A stretch of 64,000 nt of DNA. Source: Endocalyx cinctus. Lineage: Eukaryota; Ascomycota; Sordariomycetes; Amphisphaeriales; Apiosporaceae. Shown here one piece after another: positions 1 through 12,335 of the stretch. The translations under genes and the position numbers were made by a program. The stretch lies in NCBI GenBank assembly GCA_001600455.1, contig BCKC01000002.1:2432171-2496170 (forward strand). Direction: 5' to 3'. The notes under the pieces were generated by a model that was not told the DNA's origin, did no database searches, and was given only the letters and a program-made list of their open reading frames with translations. Every line of letters begins with the position of its first letter. The first letter of the stretch is position 1.

Positions 1-618
1 CAGGGATATCTATCAATTTTATCGATGACCTAAACAGAATTCAAATATCATCATTATTATGCTTGTGCCACACCCAGTCAGTCAGTCTTGAGTACCAGCC
101 ACAATATATTTAGCAACACGTTCCAGCAGGTGATCCCAACAACGTATACAGCAGCAAGGGGCTGCGACAAATCATAGGGCAATTTATAGGGGGTTTCAGG
201 GTACTTCCAGTGTCTCTAACAGGTATTATATTACCGGTTAGATTAATATCAAAATACTTCGTAAGTGGATTTGTTTTAGGTTAAAACTAAATACTTGTTC
301 AATTGCTGTTTTGTTTTTCGCTTTTTCCTTTTTCTTTCTCTTCTCTAGAAAATATCAAAATTTGGTTGACTGAACAGGAGAATTAGGTAGTAACTTACCC
401 CCTTTTTTTTTTCTCCTTCAACATTTACAGTACAAAGTCTTCAACAGACTTTTGTCTATCTAGGATTACTTAGGTATCCTATTAACAATAGGCGGGTTTT
501 GTTCGTTTGTCAAAGTCCCGTTTGGTGGCAATCCCCAGTCCGTCCTTAGTCCTCATTAGTCTATCTTCCACTCTCTTCTCCATCTATCCTTAGTCTGTCC
601 GATCTAAGTTGTTACGTC
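1..618. other. 5' spacer of the GATase-like gene
   Basis: No coding region is recognisable. The stretch is AT-rich with pyrimidine runs near 310-350 and 402-420. A CT-rich block at about 555-600 lies just before the ATG at 619, as is common around fungal transcription starts. It is probably the promoter and leader of the gene that follows; no specific factor site was identified. Confidence 0.5.
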
Positions 619-1865
619 ATGATTATTCCCAACGAGTCCACTGTTCTTTCATCATCATCATCATCCGTATTTCCCAACGTCATCACAACACCTGAGACGA
701 CCTCTCTAGAAACCACCCTCGAAGTAGCACGCGAGCATGAAAATGGCGCCAACCTCGAAGAAGAGGAGAGCGCGGTAAAAGGGTGCTGCGAGAAGGAAAG
801 TGGGGAGGAGGACATGAGACCGCCCCTCCGCATCGCCATCCTGCTAAACTCGTACCGCTCGCGCCTCCTCCCGGCCATCCGGGCCTCGTACGAGCGCGTG
901 CTCGGCCGCGTGGCGCCCGACGCCCGCCTGGCCTTCTACGAGCCGGCTAACCATCCGGGCTCGTTCCCGGATCCGGCGTACTTCGACCTCGTCGTCTTCG
1001 GCGGGTCCAACGTCGACCCGAGGAAGAGCCACCCTTGGATCCTCGACCTGCACGCCTTCCTCCGCCGCCTCGTCGTCGACCCGCCTCCCCCGTCGGACGG
1101 GCGAGGGGGACGGGGACGGGGACGGGACCGCGGTCCAAAAGTCCTCGGCATCTGCTGGGGTCATCAGACTATTGCTCGCGTTTTCGGTGGCGTCGTGGTC
1201 GATGCTGAAAAGCCTGAGGTGAGCCTAGCTTTAGTTTCTTTTTTTCCCGTCTCCATATTCTAGTATAAATAGAGGAAGTTGGCGTTTCGCGTAATTATTG
1301 TGTTACATAACAACCAATGTTACATTATTGGGTAACACAATACTTTATTTTATTGGCAATTCCTACCGATATAACATAATCTCGTACTTGGTGATGATAG
1401 CGCTCGGAAGCCTACAGATTCGCTAATGAAGAGTTATTATGCACATAGATGGGCGTCGCCACTGTCAATCTCACGACGCAAGGACGCAACTTTTTCCCCG
1501 AAGCCTCAGCCCTCGGATCTTTTAAGCTGCAGCAGCACCACCGCCGAGAGGTGGCCGTCGCGGCCCCGGGGTTTGTATCTCTGGCGCACGGTAATCAGTG
1601 TCTCCTGCGTGAGGACGGCATGATCTTGACGTTTCAGGGACACCCAGAGAAGGACGCGGAGACGGCGCGGCTGCGCATGCACGACTCGTTGAGGTGGTTC
1701 GGCTTCGATGCCACGCTCGACGAGAAGGCTTGGCGTAAGCTCGAGGAGGTGATCGCTATGGAAGATGATGGTGATATGGTTTGGAGAAGGATATTACAAT
1801 GGGTTAGGGAAGACCGGCCCCAGGTATCCAGTAGAGGGGGAGCCGAAGGAATGACGAAGCTCTAG
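619..1865 (+). CDS. Class I glutamine amidotransferase-like protein (GMP-synthase-type GATase domain)
   Basis: Two exons are proposed, 619-1218 and 1449-1865. A 230-bp phase-0 intron (donor GTGAGC, acceptor CATAG) joins them into 338 residues. The class I GATase nucleophile elbow LGICWGHQ puts the catalytic Cys at residue 179. GHPE in exon 2 supplies the expected His-Glu pair, so the triad is complete. Proteins of this kind are usually about 240-270 residues and here no synthetase domain follows, so it is a stand-alone GATase1 like yeast YLR126C. Its substrate is unknown; it may hydrolyse gamma-glutamyl compounds. Residues 1-65 are acidic and Ser-rich and lie outside the domain. Met66 (position 814), just before the first beta strand (RIAILLNSY), is an alternative start. 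Exon 1 becomes very GC-rich, with GGGGAC repeats near 1100-1130 that code for a Gly/Arg loop. Confidence 0.85.
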
Positions 1866-3018
1866 ATATAGATGTTATACCTCTCCACCTACTACATATA
1901 TATGTACAAACCGCATCCTAACTACTTAGGTAAACCTTATGTAGTAATAAAACTATCTTAATACTGCATGGAATCATCAGCAATGAGGGATGTGATATCT
2001 AAACCGAGTCCCGAGAACACCCAGATGATGTGAAAAGAAACTTAGGCCTTTCTAGTGGGAAAATCAGGGTTCTCGAGGAAATCAAAATTAACCCTAAGCA
2101 CAGCTTTGAAATGGAACGTAGCATGGCTGTTTGTTATGATTCATATCTCTCTTTTTGTAGGAATTATGAATAGTTAAGCCCCTAACCTAGTCAGTATAGG
2201 CCTTTTTTTTTGGCATCTTGATTAATGGAAGTGTCTAGTTGGCCTTGTCATGATTCAAGTCAAATGAAGGAGTGAGAGCCTCACAGAACAACAGTACATG
2301 CTATACGTAAGATTTACTAACAAAATAAGTGCGGTTGATATCTGAATATAAGCGGATTCATTTGTTTTTCATTTTTAATGCGTGTCTCATCGGGCGTACA
2401 CCCAGGATGTTATTTATTATCGCGCAGTCCAAAATAGTCTGTAAAGGTTACCGCCAGGCCAAATCACTTCTCCGATAACTCATTTTTAATTGAGCAAAGA
2501 ATACGAATGAAAAAGAAACAACGCAGTATTGTAAGCGCCCTGCGCCCCTTGATGCAGAAAATATTGAGTGATTCATGACTGTTCTAAAAACTCCGTTCCC
2601 CGTGATGAATCTTCCCGACGCCTTTGGCAAATTTAATATGTGATGGCTCTCATGTTAGATGAGTGCTGTTAGAAGAGCACTGTGTATGCCTTATATAAGA
2701 GAAAATTAATAAAGCTAGTGTCTCATGGAGAGGTGTATAGTGCTGGTGTGATGATTCGCGGCTGCTATGTCGTTATGCTAGGTGGAAAAATGTTCATGAA
2801 GCTTCCTAATTCGCGTGAAGCTGCTGACAGAAATTACAGATGTAAACTCTCCTTAGTAAAGCCCTGAGATGTGCTGGGCTAAAGAAGAGACGTGAGTCTA
2901 ATGTTGCGTACGTGGTTGATATGGTACTGATCTAAGTGGAAAAAGCCAACGAGAAAAAAAAAACAAGGAAAAAAGAAAACGATATTCGAATTCCACGCGA
3001 TCGTTATTCGTTTTTGTT
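1866..3018. other. Convergent spacer between GATase-like and F-box/WD40 genes
   Basis: This 1.15-kb stretch lies between the 3' ends of two converging genes. It has only short ORFs without family resemblance, some A/T runs, and presumably both 3' untranslated regions. I see nothing else in it. Confidence 0.5.
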
Positions 3019-5202
3019 TCAAATGAAGCCAGGTTCATATGTGACATTTTGGTGTTTTCTAGTGCTCTCAAGCATTTTAATATTGTCGACATCAGCACCG
3101 AAGTCCATGATGAGAATCTTAGGGTCTTGACCGGTGCTGATTATGCGCCGGTAATCACTCTTGGCGCTGAGGACCCAGCTGGCGTGCCAGTGGGGGAAAT
3201 CCAAGAGCTGCTCTCCAGTCTCCATATCGAAAACTTTGATATCCGTATCGTAGCTACCACTAATGAGACGGCCGCTAATGCTGTCGATATGAAGACTGCG
3301 TACGAGACTCTCGTGAGCTTGCATTTGGTGGATACACTCTCCGGTGTTGGCATCCCAAACGCGAATAATCTTATCACTCCCCGCAGATGCGATGAAACGA
3401 CCGTCCTCCGAGAACTGACTGCAAGCAAGACCCTTAGTGTGACCTGCGAACTCGCGGATAGTCTTGCCACTATCGATATTCCAAAGCTTTACCCGGAAAT
3501 CGCCAGAGCACGAAACAACCGTATTGCCTCGCAGCTGTACCGAATTTACAGGTCCTGTGTGACCCCTCATCTGTCTAAGAAGGGTACCCGTCTCGCGATC
3601 CCATACGCAGATAGTGATGTCCTTTGAGCAAGTCACAATGTGCTGACCATCGAAAGCCAAGTCCAGAACAGCCGCCGAGTGGTGCTGAAGACGTCTGATA
3701 GGCCGATAGCCTGAACGTACACTATATACAATACAGCTAGAATCGGAAGAGCCGGTCACGAGGATTTCGTCGTCGTATTGAAGGCAAAGGATAGATGCCT
3801 TGTGATGAATAGGAAACGAAACAGTGACGGGGACCGAAGGGTTAATACGCTCGGCGCCACCGTAAGTTGCGTAGTGCATAGGTTTTCCGTTCGGGTCGAA
3901 GAGAATAGAGGGATCATTGCTGTTGACAACCTCCGGAGGGCCGATAACAAGTCGACATTGAAAGGTATGCATATCCCAAATTCGGATAGTCTTGTCTCGA
4001 GAACCGGTAATGATTTTGTTCCTATAATCAAGTTAGTCTTGCCTCGACGAATAGTCTCGGGCGCGAAACACGTACTCGTCAAATTGCAAACAGTAGATGC
4101 TGTCCATGTGGCCATTCAAATAAACATTATAGGCTTTCTTGCCAATCTTCCATCGCTTCTCGAGTTCTGCCCGGGCCTTATATATGCTTTGCCAATCATT
4201 CCCTGGTCGAAGAGAAGGGATTCCACAGCCGGTACCTGGCTGGACCGGGTGAGTGGTGGCATAGCCGATCGTCTTCTCTCGAAGAAACGATTCCTTCCAG
4301 ACGAGCCGGTCTCGCGTGATATCGTACCAATGCTTGGACACTCGACTAGCAGCCGCGATTTGGGCAGCATCTAGATAGGCAAGGACCTGTACAGATATTT
4401 CAGGCGGTAACAGCTTGATGAAATCTATACGGACTAGCTCAGACTCCTGCTGGGCGGGTGCATCCTCTTGGGAGGTGTTCGTGACAGAAATACCAATACC
4501 ACTCTCACGGTCGTTGAACTCGTCATATAACCAAGCATCATGATGTCGCGCAGAAGCTAGGTACTCGTTTTGGAGGGCGGCGGCAGCTTTTGCGGCAGCA
4601 CCGGTGTGATGAGGAATGATGGGAGGGGCGAAACCGTTGCCAGGAACGGGAAGATGCCGAAAGTCGGGGTGGTCATGAAAATACGACGAGTCTAGGCCCC
4701 GACGATCTCCATACGACGTTCTTAAGTGACGAAAGCTCGTAGCCTGGCGTAGTCTGTGCCACGTCGAATGCGCAACGGGAGGGGAGTGTGCGGTGGTCGG
4801 TCGGTAATCATGGTGTTCAACGGGAAGCGTTGGGCCAGAGCCCCGACGTTCATTATTGGTGCCCCAAATACCTTTTATTAGGGTGACAGATGCGCGTCTA
4901 AATCTTGTCTTAAGAGAAGCATGCTGGGGTGAAGCGTCGGTAGTTACTTCACGAGCATCTTTCTCATAATCAGGTTCAAAAACGGGGTTAGACGAATCGT
5001 TATCGAGGAAAGTTTGGGGTTTCGGGTGACGTCGCCATGGTAAAGTTGTGCTGACACTGCGGTTACGTCGAAAGGGATTGGCAGTTGTCGGTCTCGAGGA
5101 TTCTTGTTGATCGTCACCCTTTAAAGCGGTATCGTGCGAAAAAGAGCTGGTACTAGAAGACGGGAAAGTATGGTAAAGATCAGGAACCGGTAAAGTCCCC
5201 AT
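3019..5202 (-). CDS. F-box and WD40-repeat protein (SCF ubiquitin ligase substrate receptor)
   Basis: Two exons, 5202-4076 and 4021-3019, are joined by a 54-bp intron (donor GTACGT, acceptor TTATAG). The join restores repeat 1 as DENKIITGSRDKTIRIWD and gives 709 residues. Residues 1-255 are basic, Ser/Pro-rich and probably disordered. An F-box (LLPPEISVQVLAYLD... to VWKESF) covers about 261-308. Seven WD repeats follow from about 358 to 695, several ending in canonical WD or WN (VWDRETG, LWNIDSG, VWDANTG). F-box plus seven-bladed propeller is the layout of SCF substrate receptors (Cdc4, Met30 and Fbw type): the F-box binds Skp1 and the propeller binds phosphodegrons. I cannot assign it to a named orthologue; the short tail and N-terminal sequence do not obviously match Cdc4 or Met30. 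The ATG at 5202 is the first in-frame Met. Confidence 0.88.
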
Positions 5203-7440
5203 CGCGAGTATCGCTCAAGGAAGGATAACGAGAAGAGATAAGTTGTGTAAATGTTTATCTGCTTGTTGGTTTCACGAACGACCGATTATTAAAGGATAAT
5301 TAAGCGACAGATAGTCTTAAGCGATAGTAGAGGGAACCAATGATGGTAACGAAAGTAGAAGGGGGGAAAAACGAAATGATGGTAAATCCGTAATTTAGAA
5401 AAAGAAGGTGGATTTTATTTTTTTTATTTTTAAGGTGATGATAATTCAGAAAAGAGAAGCAAAATAGAAGAGAACGTAGAAATCAAAAGTATTTACTGGT
5501 AGGCACAAAGTCAGCAGGGGTGTCGTTGCCTTTGTATTTTCTCTAATTATTCGACATATTAATCCGAGTCAGGTGAAGTAAATAAGGAACTGAGAGGAAA
5601 AGAAGAGAAGACAGGAAAAAAAAAAAAGGATAGCAAAGCTAAAAGATGGGTATGAAGCTTTTTTTGGGGGGGATAAAAAAAATGAACAAATTATTATTTT
5701 AGATGCGACTACAAGAACAAACACGCGACCCAGCGATTTTAGAAGCAGGAAAGAAAAAAAAATAATAAGAATGAGGAAAAGGGAAAGATTACACGCACGT
5801 ATGATACAGTATGATGGATGATAGGAAGAGAAAGGAAAATACTACGTTAGAATTTAGTATTAAGAATTTACAAACCGACGATAAGCCCCTTCTTGCCCCT
5901 TGATGACAAGGAGAAGGGCAAGGAGACAAGGTCGGGGATCCCCGTATTTAACGTGCTTAGGTGCCTTTTTGGGGACCCTAGAATTAGATAGTGAGCGCAG
6001 TAATGCAGTAAGTTGTGCAGTAGTGCGGTTTAGTGTAGTGTAGCGTAGGTGGTTTAGTGATAATGTATACCGGTATATATCAGTATGTATACCTGTATAC
6101 CAGTATGTATATCAGCATGTATGGATGTGTACACAGTAGTAGACAAAGTTATAGAGAGATTCGTCTTGGACTGTCAGGCTGTCAGACTGTTGGACCATTA
6201 GACCATTAATTCGGTAAGTATACCTTATATACTTACTAGACGTAAGTAATTAATTGTACATACGTAAATAAGAAAAATACGATGTAACAGGCTGACATTT
6301 AATGTAGCGTTCCGTAGAATATTTAAATTAATTTATTACTTTAAACTTATTTTCAGAATACTACTGCTACTGTACTGGTAAGAATTTCAGGCCGAGCCAG
6401 AGTTTCGGGAGCTGAATTGATTAAAAAGGATTATCAAATTCAAATTTCCTGGTTAACGGTTATTTATGTCTGATCTAATCCGTCTGCCTCTCTCTATCGA
6501 AGACGAGATAAGTGATATGAATTATTTGAAGTTTTATTCTTTTATCAAATATTATTATATACTCGGTATATTATACATACTACCTAAGTACAGTACAGTA
6601 CAGTACAGTAAGTAGACCGACTGTACAGAGTAGTATAGACTGAGTTGGTAAATAAAGAGTGCTCGTAAATAAATAATAAATAGGGAGTAAATAATAAATA
6701 AATAAAATAATAGTTCCTAATGCTGCCACGACATCTGCATTTACTTCCTGCATCTTTTCCTGTAATATCAATAGTCTTATACCTTAATGTCTTCTTTTTC
6801 TTTTTCCTCTTTTTTTTTTTCTTTCTTTCTAATATGTTTGGTAAGTAAGACTTTTACCACGACTCTACGTGCTTATTATGCATGGTCGTCCGTCGTCATC
6901 ATCAGACAAAATTCCAATAAGAAGCTTGGCTTATTGAAACCTTTGATCATGTTACCCCAACATCATAGCGGCTTGATATTAAATTTTATATTGCCGTAAA
7001 CATCTCATTCGACGCTTCTTCCCTTACAAATCACGAGCTGAGCCTTACCGTAAGTTCTCATCCCCGGACTGGACTATTCAAGTACGTCGACATGCGGTAG
7101 AATAACACTACAATTAATTCACTACCACTCTCTGAGTAATCTTCGATATGAACTCTTCTATTTTAAGGGTGAAGTATGCATCTTCCCCTTCCGCCTTTAG
7201 GATCTAGCCCTATCCCAACGGATTGCCTAATATAGTATACGTTGCATCTCTCGTAATCGTTGAATAACTAACAAAACTACCTACATACATACATATACTT
7301 GTACATATGTACATGACGGAAAGGTGGGGAATATCACCGAAATTCTTGAACCAGAGCGGTGGCACGACCATGACTCAATGCTTTAACTTTAGTTCATTTT
7401 TCTTGATATCTAGGGCATCGAATCATAGTCTAGATATAAT
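5203..7440. other. Upstream region of the F-box gene and 3' side of the amidase
   Basis: This 2.2-kb region is non-coding as far as I can see. The part next to 5202 has many A/G-rich runs (5,330-5,790) and should hold the promoter and leader of the F-box gene. Between about 6,050 and 6,130 there are imperfect repeats of GTATATCAGTATGTATAC. A (CAGTA)4 array lies at 6,591-6,610. ORFs here are short and of simple composition. Confidence 0.45.
6591..6610. repeat. (CAGTA)4 microsatellite
   Basis: Four perfect copies of the pentanucleotide CAGTA in a spacer. No function is suggested. Confidence 0.8.
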
Positions 7441-9149
7441 CTAGAACTTTTTCCAATCATTTGCGCATTCCCATGCGTATGCCACTTTAAGTAGAGTGCT
7501 CTCGTCCCAATACTTCCCGACCAGTTGCATACTCGCCGGTACCTTTACGCTTGGATCGGTTTTGGATGCCACAAACCCTATTGGCATGGCTAGTGCGGGG
7601 TGTCCACTCAAATTCATCGGTGCCGTGTTCTCCGTTAATCCTTTAAACGTTTCTGACAACGTCTTTGGAGACGCATTCGAATCCGGTAACGGTATAGCGG
7701 GGACAAGAGTCGTAGGCAGGATAAGGACATCCACTTTCCTCAAAACATCGTCGTACACCTCCTTGAACTTGCGCGCTAGGTTCACCGACTTTGCGTACGC
7801 CATCGGGTACCTCTGCCAGCCTAGCTCGCCCGAGAACAAGGCCTCCCGACTAAACATGCTGAATTTATCCATCGCCTGCTGCGCGTACGGGTTCGTCGAC
7901 CCCTTTTTCTCCAGCAGATCCGTGAGCACCACTTGGCGCCGTCCGGTAGCTCGCCCCAGCATCCCCATATGATTACCCATTTTCGCGTAAGCGCTGTAGA
8001 TAGCGCGACCCGACGCGTGGAGCGGCACGCTCACCTCCTCCACCGTCGCCCCTAGCTTCTCGAACCCCGCCGCCGCCGCGCGGAACTTAGCCGCCACGCC
8101 CTCGTCCATGCGCGCGTGATCGAGCCCTTCCCTCAAGACGCCCACGCGCACGCCCGCGAGCCCTTTCCCTTTACACCGCTCCAGAAGCTCCGCGTACCGC
8201 GGCACCTCGCCCGGGAAAGGGGTACCCGCGATCTGGCGATCGTCCATCCCGTCGACGCCGGCCAGCACCTCGAGCAAGGTAGCGCATTCCGCGCACGACC
8301 TCGTCATCGGACCCGCGTAATCCAGGCTCGCGTCGATGCTCGCGATCCCCGTGTACGGGATCAGGCCGACGGTCGCCTTCATCCCGTAAAGACCGCAGAG
8401 CGCCGCTGGGATACGCACGCTGCCGCCTTGGTCGCACCCAACCCCCATGTCGACCGCTCCGCTGGCCACCAGCGCCGCCGTGCCGGAGCTGCTCCCTCCC
8501 GCGTTGTACCCCTTGGCGAACGGGTTGTCGACCGGCCCCGTCGCGGCGCTCATGGACACGGCGCCGCGCGATAAGTTCTCGCATACCCCCTTTCCGGCTA
8601 TGGTCCCCCCCGCGGCGAGGATCCGCGTCGCTACCGTAGCGTCCGTCTTGGGCGTCCAGTCCGTGAAGGACTCCGTGCCGTACAGGCAGGGCACGCCCGC
8701 CAACGCGATGTTATCCTTAAGGGAGAACGTCTTTCCTTTCAAAGTCTCCGAGGTAGGTGATTTATGCGTGACCTTGCAACGCCATGCCCACGCGTTAAGA
8801 GGATTATCTTCCCGAGAAGGAAAGTGCACTTCCTCGCGGGGGGTGAGGCTTACGTCCGGAGTAGGTTGGTAATCTAACGGACGGCCGGCCGGCCGGCCGA
8901 GAAACGCGATGTGTCAGCACAGAAGTGTTTTAAAGTATGCATGGCCTTTACTCAGCGAAAGGCGCATGATTTGAAATAACCCCTTTATGACGGCAAAAGC
9001 TTACCTTCCATGGCTTCGACAGCCTCGAAAACAATCCTCGCCTTTTCTAGAAGTTCGGTGTACTCTTCGACTTCATCTTCTCGAGGCGTGTAACCTAGCG
9101 ATCTGGTGATCTCCAGGAAATCATCCTTCGTAATTTGCTCTCCTCCCAT
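7441..9149 (-). CDS. Amidase-signature family hydrolase (bacterial stereoselective-amidase type)
   Basis: Exons 9149-9005 and 8873-7441 are joined by a 131-bp intron (donor GTAAGC, acceptor GTTAG), completing a GAT codon and giving 525 residues. The long ORF alone would begin at a GTG. The added exon supplies the ATG and an N-terminal helical region matching the family (TKDDFLEITRSLGYTP). The Ser-cisSer-Lys triad is intact: Lys101 (SLKDNI), Ser176 (first Ser of GGSSSG) and Ser200 (DQGGSVRIPAA). The 24-residue spacing of the two serines matches fatty acid amide hydrolase. From memory, the layout and motifs resemble Rhodococcus- and RamA-type amidases that hydrolyse small aliphatic or aromatic amides, more than fungal acetamidase. 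No signal peptide or membrane segment is seen, so it should be cytosolic. The natural substrate is unknown. Confidence 0.9.
8882..8899. repeat. (GGCC)n palindromic tract inside the amidase intron
   Basis: Four tandem GGCC units with flanking bases form a perfect self-complementary stretch inside the only intron of the amidase gene, close to the 3' splice site at 8874. In RNA it could fold into a GC hairpin just upstream of the acceptor. Confidence 0.7.
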
Positions 9150-10301
9150 ATTATTTCAGTCGTCCTTCCGTTTTTTTTTCCCCCAAGTCTCGGCTCTGAT
9201 ATCCAAGTTACTGAATCGTTGGGTCGTACCTCAGTAGTATATTTGGTACGTGGCGCGAGTATTTGGGGGTTGTTATAAATATCTATATTTACCCACTTGC
9301 TCATAACTGTATCTATTTGCGCATGGAGGATGCCCTCGCCTCCAATTGTGATGATTGCGACCTTACTCCGATCTCGGGAGATTCCCGAAACCCCGTTTTT
9401 TCGGTGATCCGAAGGATGATACATCATACGTTGTCTCGCCTCGTCACTGCCGGCTGTTCACGTGAAAATGCTCTTTACGTACCTATTCATAATCGATAAG
9501 ATTTTTTTTTTCTCATCAGACGGAGTTCATCAGTAAGCGCATCGGAATGCTAGAATAATAATGGGGACCGGGGGTGGTCACTTAGAGGCTAGGCTAGAAC
9601 TATCCCCGACTTGACGTTACAATGTGATAAAGAGTATCTACGATCAGATATTCTCGATGAGCGAGGTACTTTTCAGGTCATAAAAGTTGGGGTCACTTTT
9701 TACGGAAATAGATAAATAAAGAAATAAACTGCAGTTCTCGTATACTGGTCAAGCCTACGCGGCACGGTTTCTAATCCAATCGTAAAAAAACGATATATGC
9801 AGTTTTCCTTCAGCCTCGATTCTTAAATTGGAGACGACATTCCCTCCTTTTCTTCTATGGTATCATTGATGGGAGGATATGGCGATGCTTATACGTAGTG
9901 ACGTTGTCGGATTAGGAAGGACACAGGCTTATAAGCCTCCGGTTGACCAGACTAGATCAGGTCATGGACATGATCCCATCACACTCAAAGCCTTAAGACG
10001 GCACATCTACCGCCTTGTTTACTAGGGAGTCTTAGTTTCCGGTTGACTCGGGTTTAGATTTCCTATGCAAGCCAGATCCCGAAGGTCTTTCAGGCTCTGC
10101 TGGTGGAGGAGCGATGGCCCCCAAATGTAATTTTGGGGGTGTAATCTTTTTTTTTTTTTTTTTATCCTTAGGCGGACAAACGAGGGGTCAAGCAAGAAAA
10201 GCCCGTTGAGAAGTCCATTTAGAAAAGACATTTCCGTAGGAGTAACTCATGGTTTCTTTTCGTTAGGCCTTTATCATTTCCGAGAAAGTATACCTAGGAG
10301 C
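9150..10301. other. Divergent promoter region, amidase / PigL_N-propeller genes
   Basis: About 1.15 kb lies between two divergently transcribed genes. It contains T-rich runs at 9,170-9,180, 9,500-9,510 and 10,147-10,163. The only notable ORF (9,095-9,427, minus) overlaps amidase exon 1 in another frame. No specific regulatory site was recognised. Confidence 0.45.
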
Positions 10302-12335
10302 ATGATGGATCCCCTATCTGTGCTATCAGGCTCATTAGCAGTCCTAACGGCTGCACAGACCGTGACAGCTATCATCACGGACTTCGTCCGCGGTTGTAGC
10401 GAGGCACGAAATGATTTATCTTCAATCACTTGCGAGCTCTCGGAACTCCAACTCATTGTTGAGTTAATCAAAAGCGAAAACAGTGCGTTGAAGACCAATA
10501 CCACCAAGCATCAACTACCTAGCCATCTAGAGGCACAGTTAGGGAACATGCTCGATAAGTGCTTGCATACGATTTGGCGGATCGAGCACACGCTTAGGAA
10601 GTGCAACAATATGACCGGTAGGGTGCGTTGGACACTAAAGGAGAAGGAGCAAGTATCAGCCCAGAAAAGTTCTCTCGAGGCATATAAAAGTGCATTAATC
10701 CTCGGCTTAGAAGCTATGAATCTGTAACTATATCCTCACGTCTACCAGTTCATGCGAATATCAGGCTAATGCATATATTAAAGATCATTGAGTAAAGAAG
10801 CGAGAGATAATACCGAGATCATCCAGGAAGATACCGAGGCCATCAAACGAGACACCGCCGACATACGGGACGAGATTCAGAGATTAAGTGAAAAGCTGGG
10901 TAAACTACTTCCACAAGCTTATCCTCGTCACAGCATGGACAGGCTAAGGCTCGAAAACTGGCTCGAATGCCTCACTAGTTATGCCGAAACGATGGCTGAT
11001 GATGATAGAGGCACTGTCGGACAATGGTGCGTCATTACAATTCATCAGATTGATTTGCTGACCGCCTGACACTATCTCAGGCCAGTAACCGAAGAGGAAA
11101 TTGAACCTAGCGGGGGTGATTCCATCACCTTGACTGAGTCAAGCCATGGTACTCGACCGGGAAATACGACAGGACAAGGCGGAATCGATCCCCAGTATCA
11201 AGACAAAACCTCCCCAGCTAAAGCACATCCGTTGGTATGCGAACGGATATGCTCGGAAAAGTGTCCGAAAATGGTTCATTCCAGCATGAACTTGAAAAAC
11301 ACCGTCATCGCCACGATCCACGTCGATCTCACGCTCCGTCTGTGGTCGATGAAAACCTGCAAACTTTTACAGACATTGAGCGTATTTCAACAGGTGGATA
11401 CATCTAGCTCCGATGAAGTTCTAAAGCTATCTGTTGATTTCTGTCCTATAAATGACAGTATTGTCCTGGTTCAGTGGTATACCAGACACGTGGAAATATG
11501 GAACTGGGTCCAAGGCAAAATTCATCCCCAGACAAAACGGCTGCCCCGGGTGTTCTCCTCGTGGTTGCTATATATCCCAGGGACTTCGTCAGTCTATTAC
11601 CGGGACGAAAACCAGAACTTATTGACGAAAGGCTGTCGTTCAAGGAGAGGGAGATTAATACCTAACGGAAAGGCTCGGCGCGTATGGCCGACATCTTCGG
11701 AGATTCCAGGTGGCTCAGCCGAGTTCTACCCAAATCCTAGTTACTGGTTTCTCTCCAAGAATGAGATTCTAGTCCTTCGTAAGAGACGAGATCCTCTACC
11801 AGATACGGGACAAGTATGGAAGATTCAAGTTTACCGCTTTCGGTTCCGCGACGGAGATGTGCCATTAACCGAATTTTGGTTGAGAAAAGAGATAAAAGGA
11901 TGGGGACAATTGAAGTTTAACGAGAAAACACGGTCGGTTTCCATCTTATTTTCCCTGACAAGTGACGATACTCTAGGAGAGCCTTGTCGGGAGAGAGTCG
12001 CATTTTTGAAAGTTGAAATCGATACCGGGCGAGAGATATCCTACCTGGAGTGCAATACACATGTTGACCTGAGCCAAGGAGAAATCAGCATTCCTTTCTC
12101 AACTGAGAAGTACCGTTCGGTCTTCGTCGACGATAATCATGATTTCTTATTCCTTGCCAACGATCATGGTTATCTGACAGACGTGGTAAATTTTGATGGT
12201 AGCGTTGTAGGAACCTTAGCGTGTAGAATTTACCTACCGTTTGGTTCAGACCGTCATTTTGTGATACAACGGGATGGTCTGGTAGAGACTTGGAAGCTAT
12301 ACCCTCCAGAGCGCGAGATGAAATATTACATGTGA
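10302..12335 (+). CDS. NLR-type N-terminal helical domain (PigL_N-like) fused to a degenerate WD-like beta-propeller
   Basis: Three exons, 10302-10723, 10784-11026 and 11081-12335, are joined by introns of 60 and 54 bp with CTAAT and CTGAC branch points, giving 639 residues. Tandem ATGs lie at 10302 and 10305. The start MDPLSVLSGSLAVLTAAQTV and following helices (about 1-140) are typical of the fungal N-terminal domain (PigL_N, Pfam PF17111 from memory) found at the head of many NLR-like proteins. Residues 140-180 are charged and probably coiled coil (EDTEAIKRDTADIRDEIQRL). From about 285 onward, weak WD-like strands appear (LRLWSMKTC, VEIWNWVQG, LVETWKLYP). No P-loop, NACHT or HET domain separates them. 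The role is unknown; its parts suggest an incompatibility- or innate-sensing-related protein. It is intact and normally spliced. Confidence 0.75.

Noticed and set aside
3049..4374. Two plus-strand ORFs (192 and 198 codons) opposite the F-box/WD40 gene
   Set aside because: Both are complementary to confirmed WD40 exons and show no motifs.
6044..6110. tRNA-like A-box (GGTTTAGTGATAATG)
   Set aside because: No B-box (GGTTCGA) follows at the right distance and no cloverleaf can be drawn; the area is a simple GTATA-rich repeat. I found no convincing tRNA or 5S rRNA gene in the window by eye.
9095..9427. 110-codon minus-strand ORF upstream of the amidase
   Set aside because: It overlaps the amidase first exon in a different frame, and that exon has a clear ATG, splice donor and family match.
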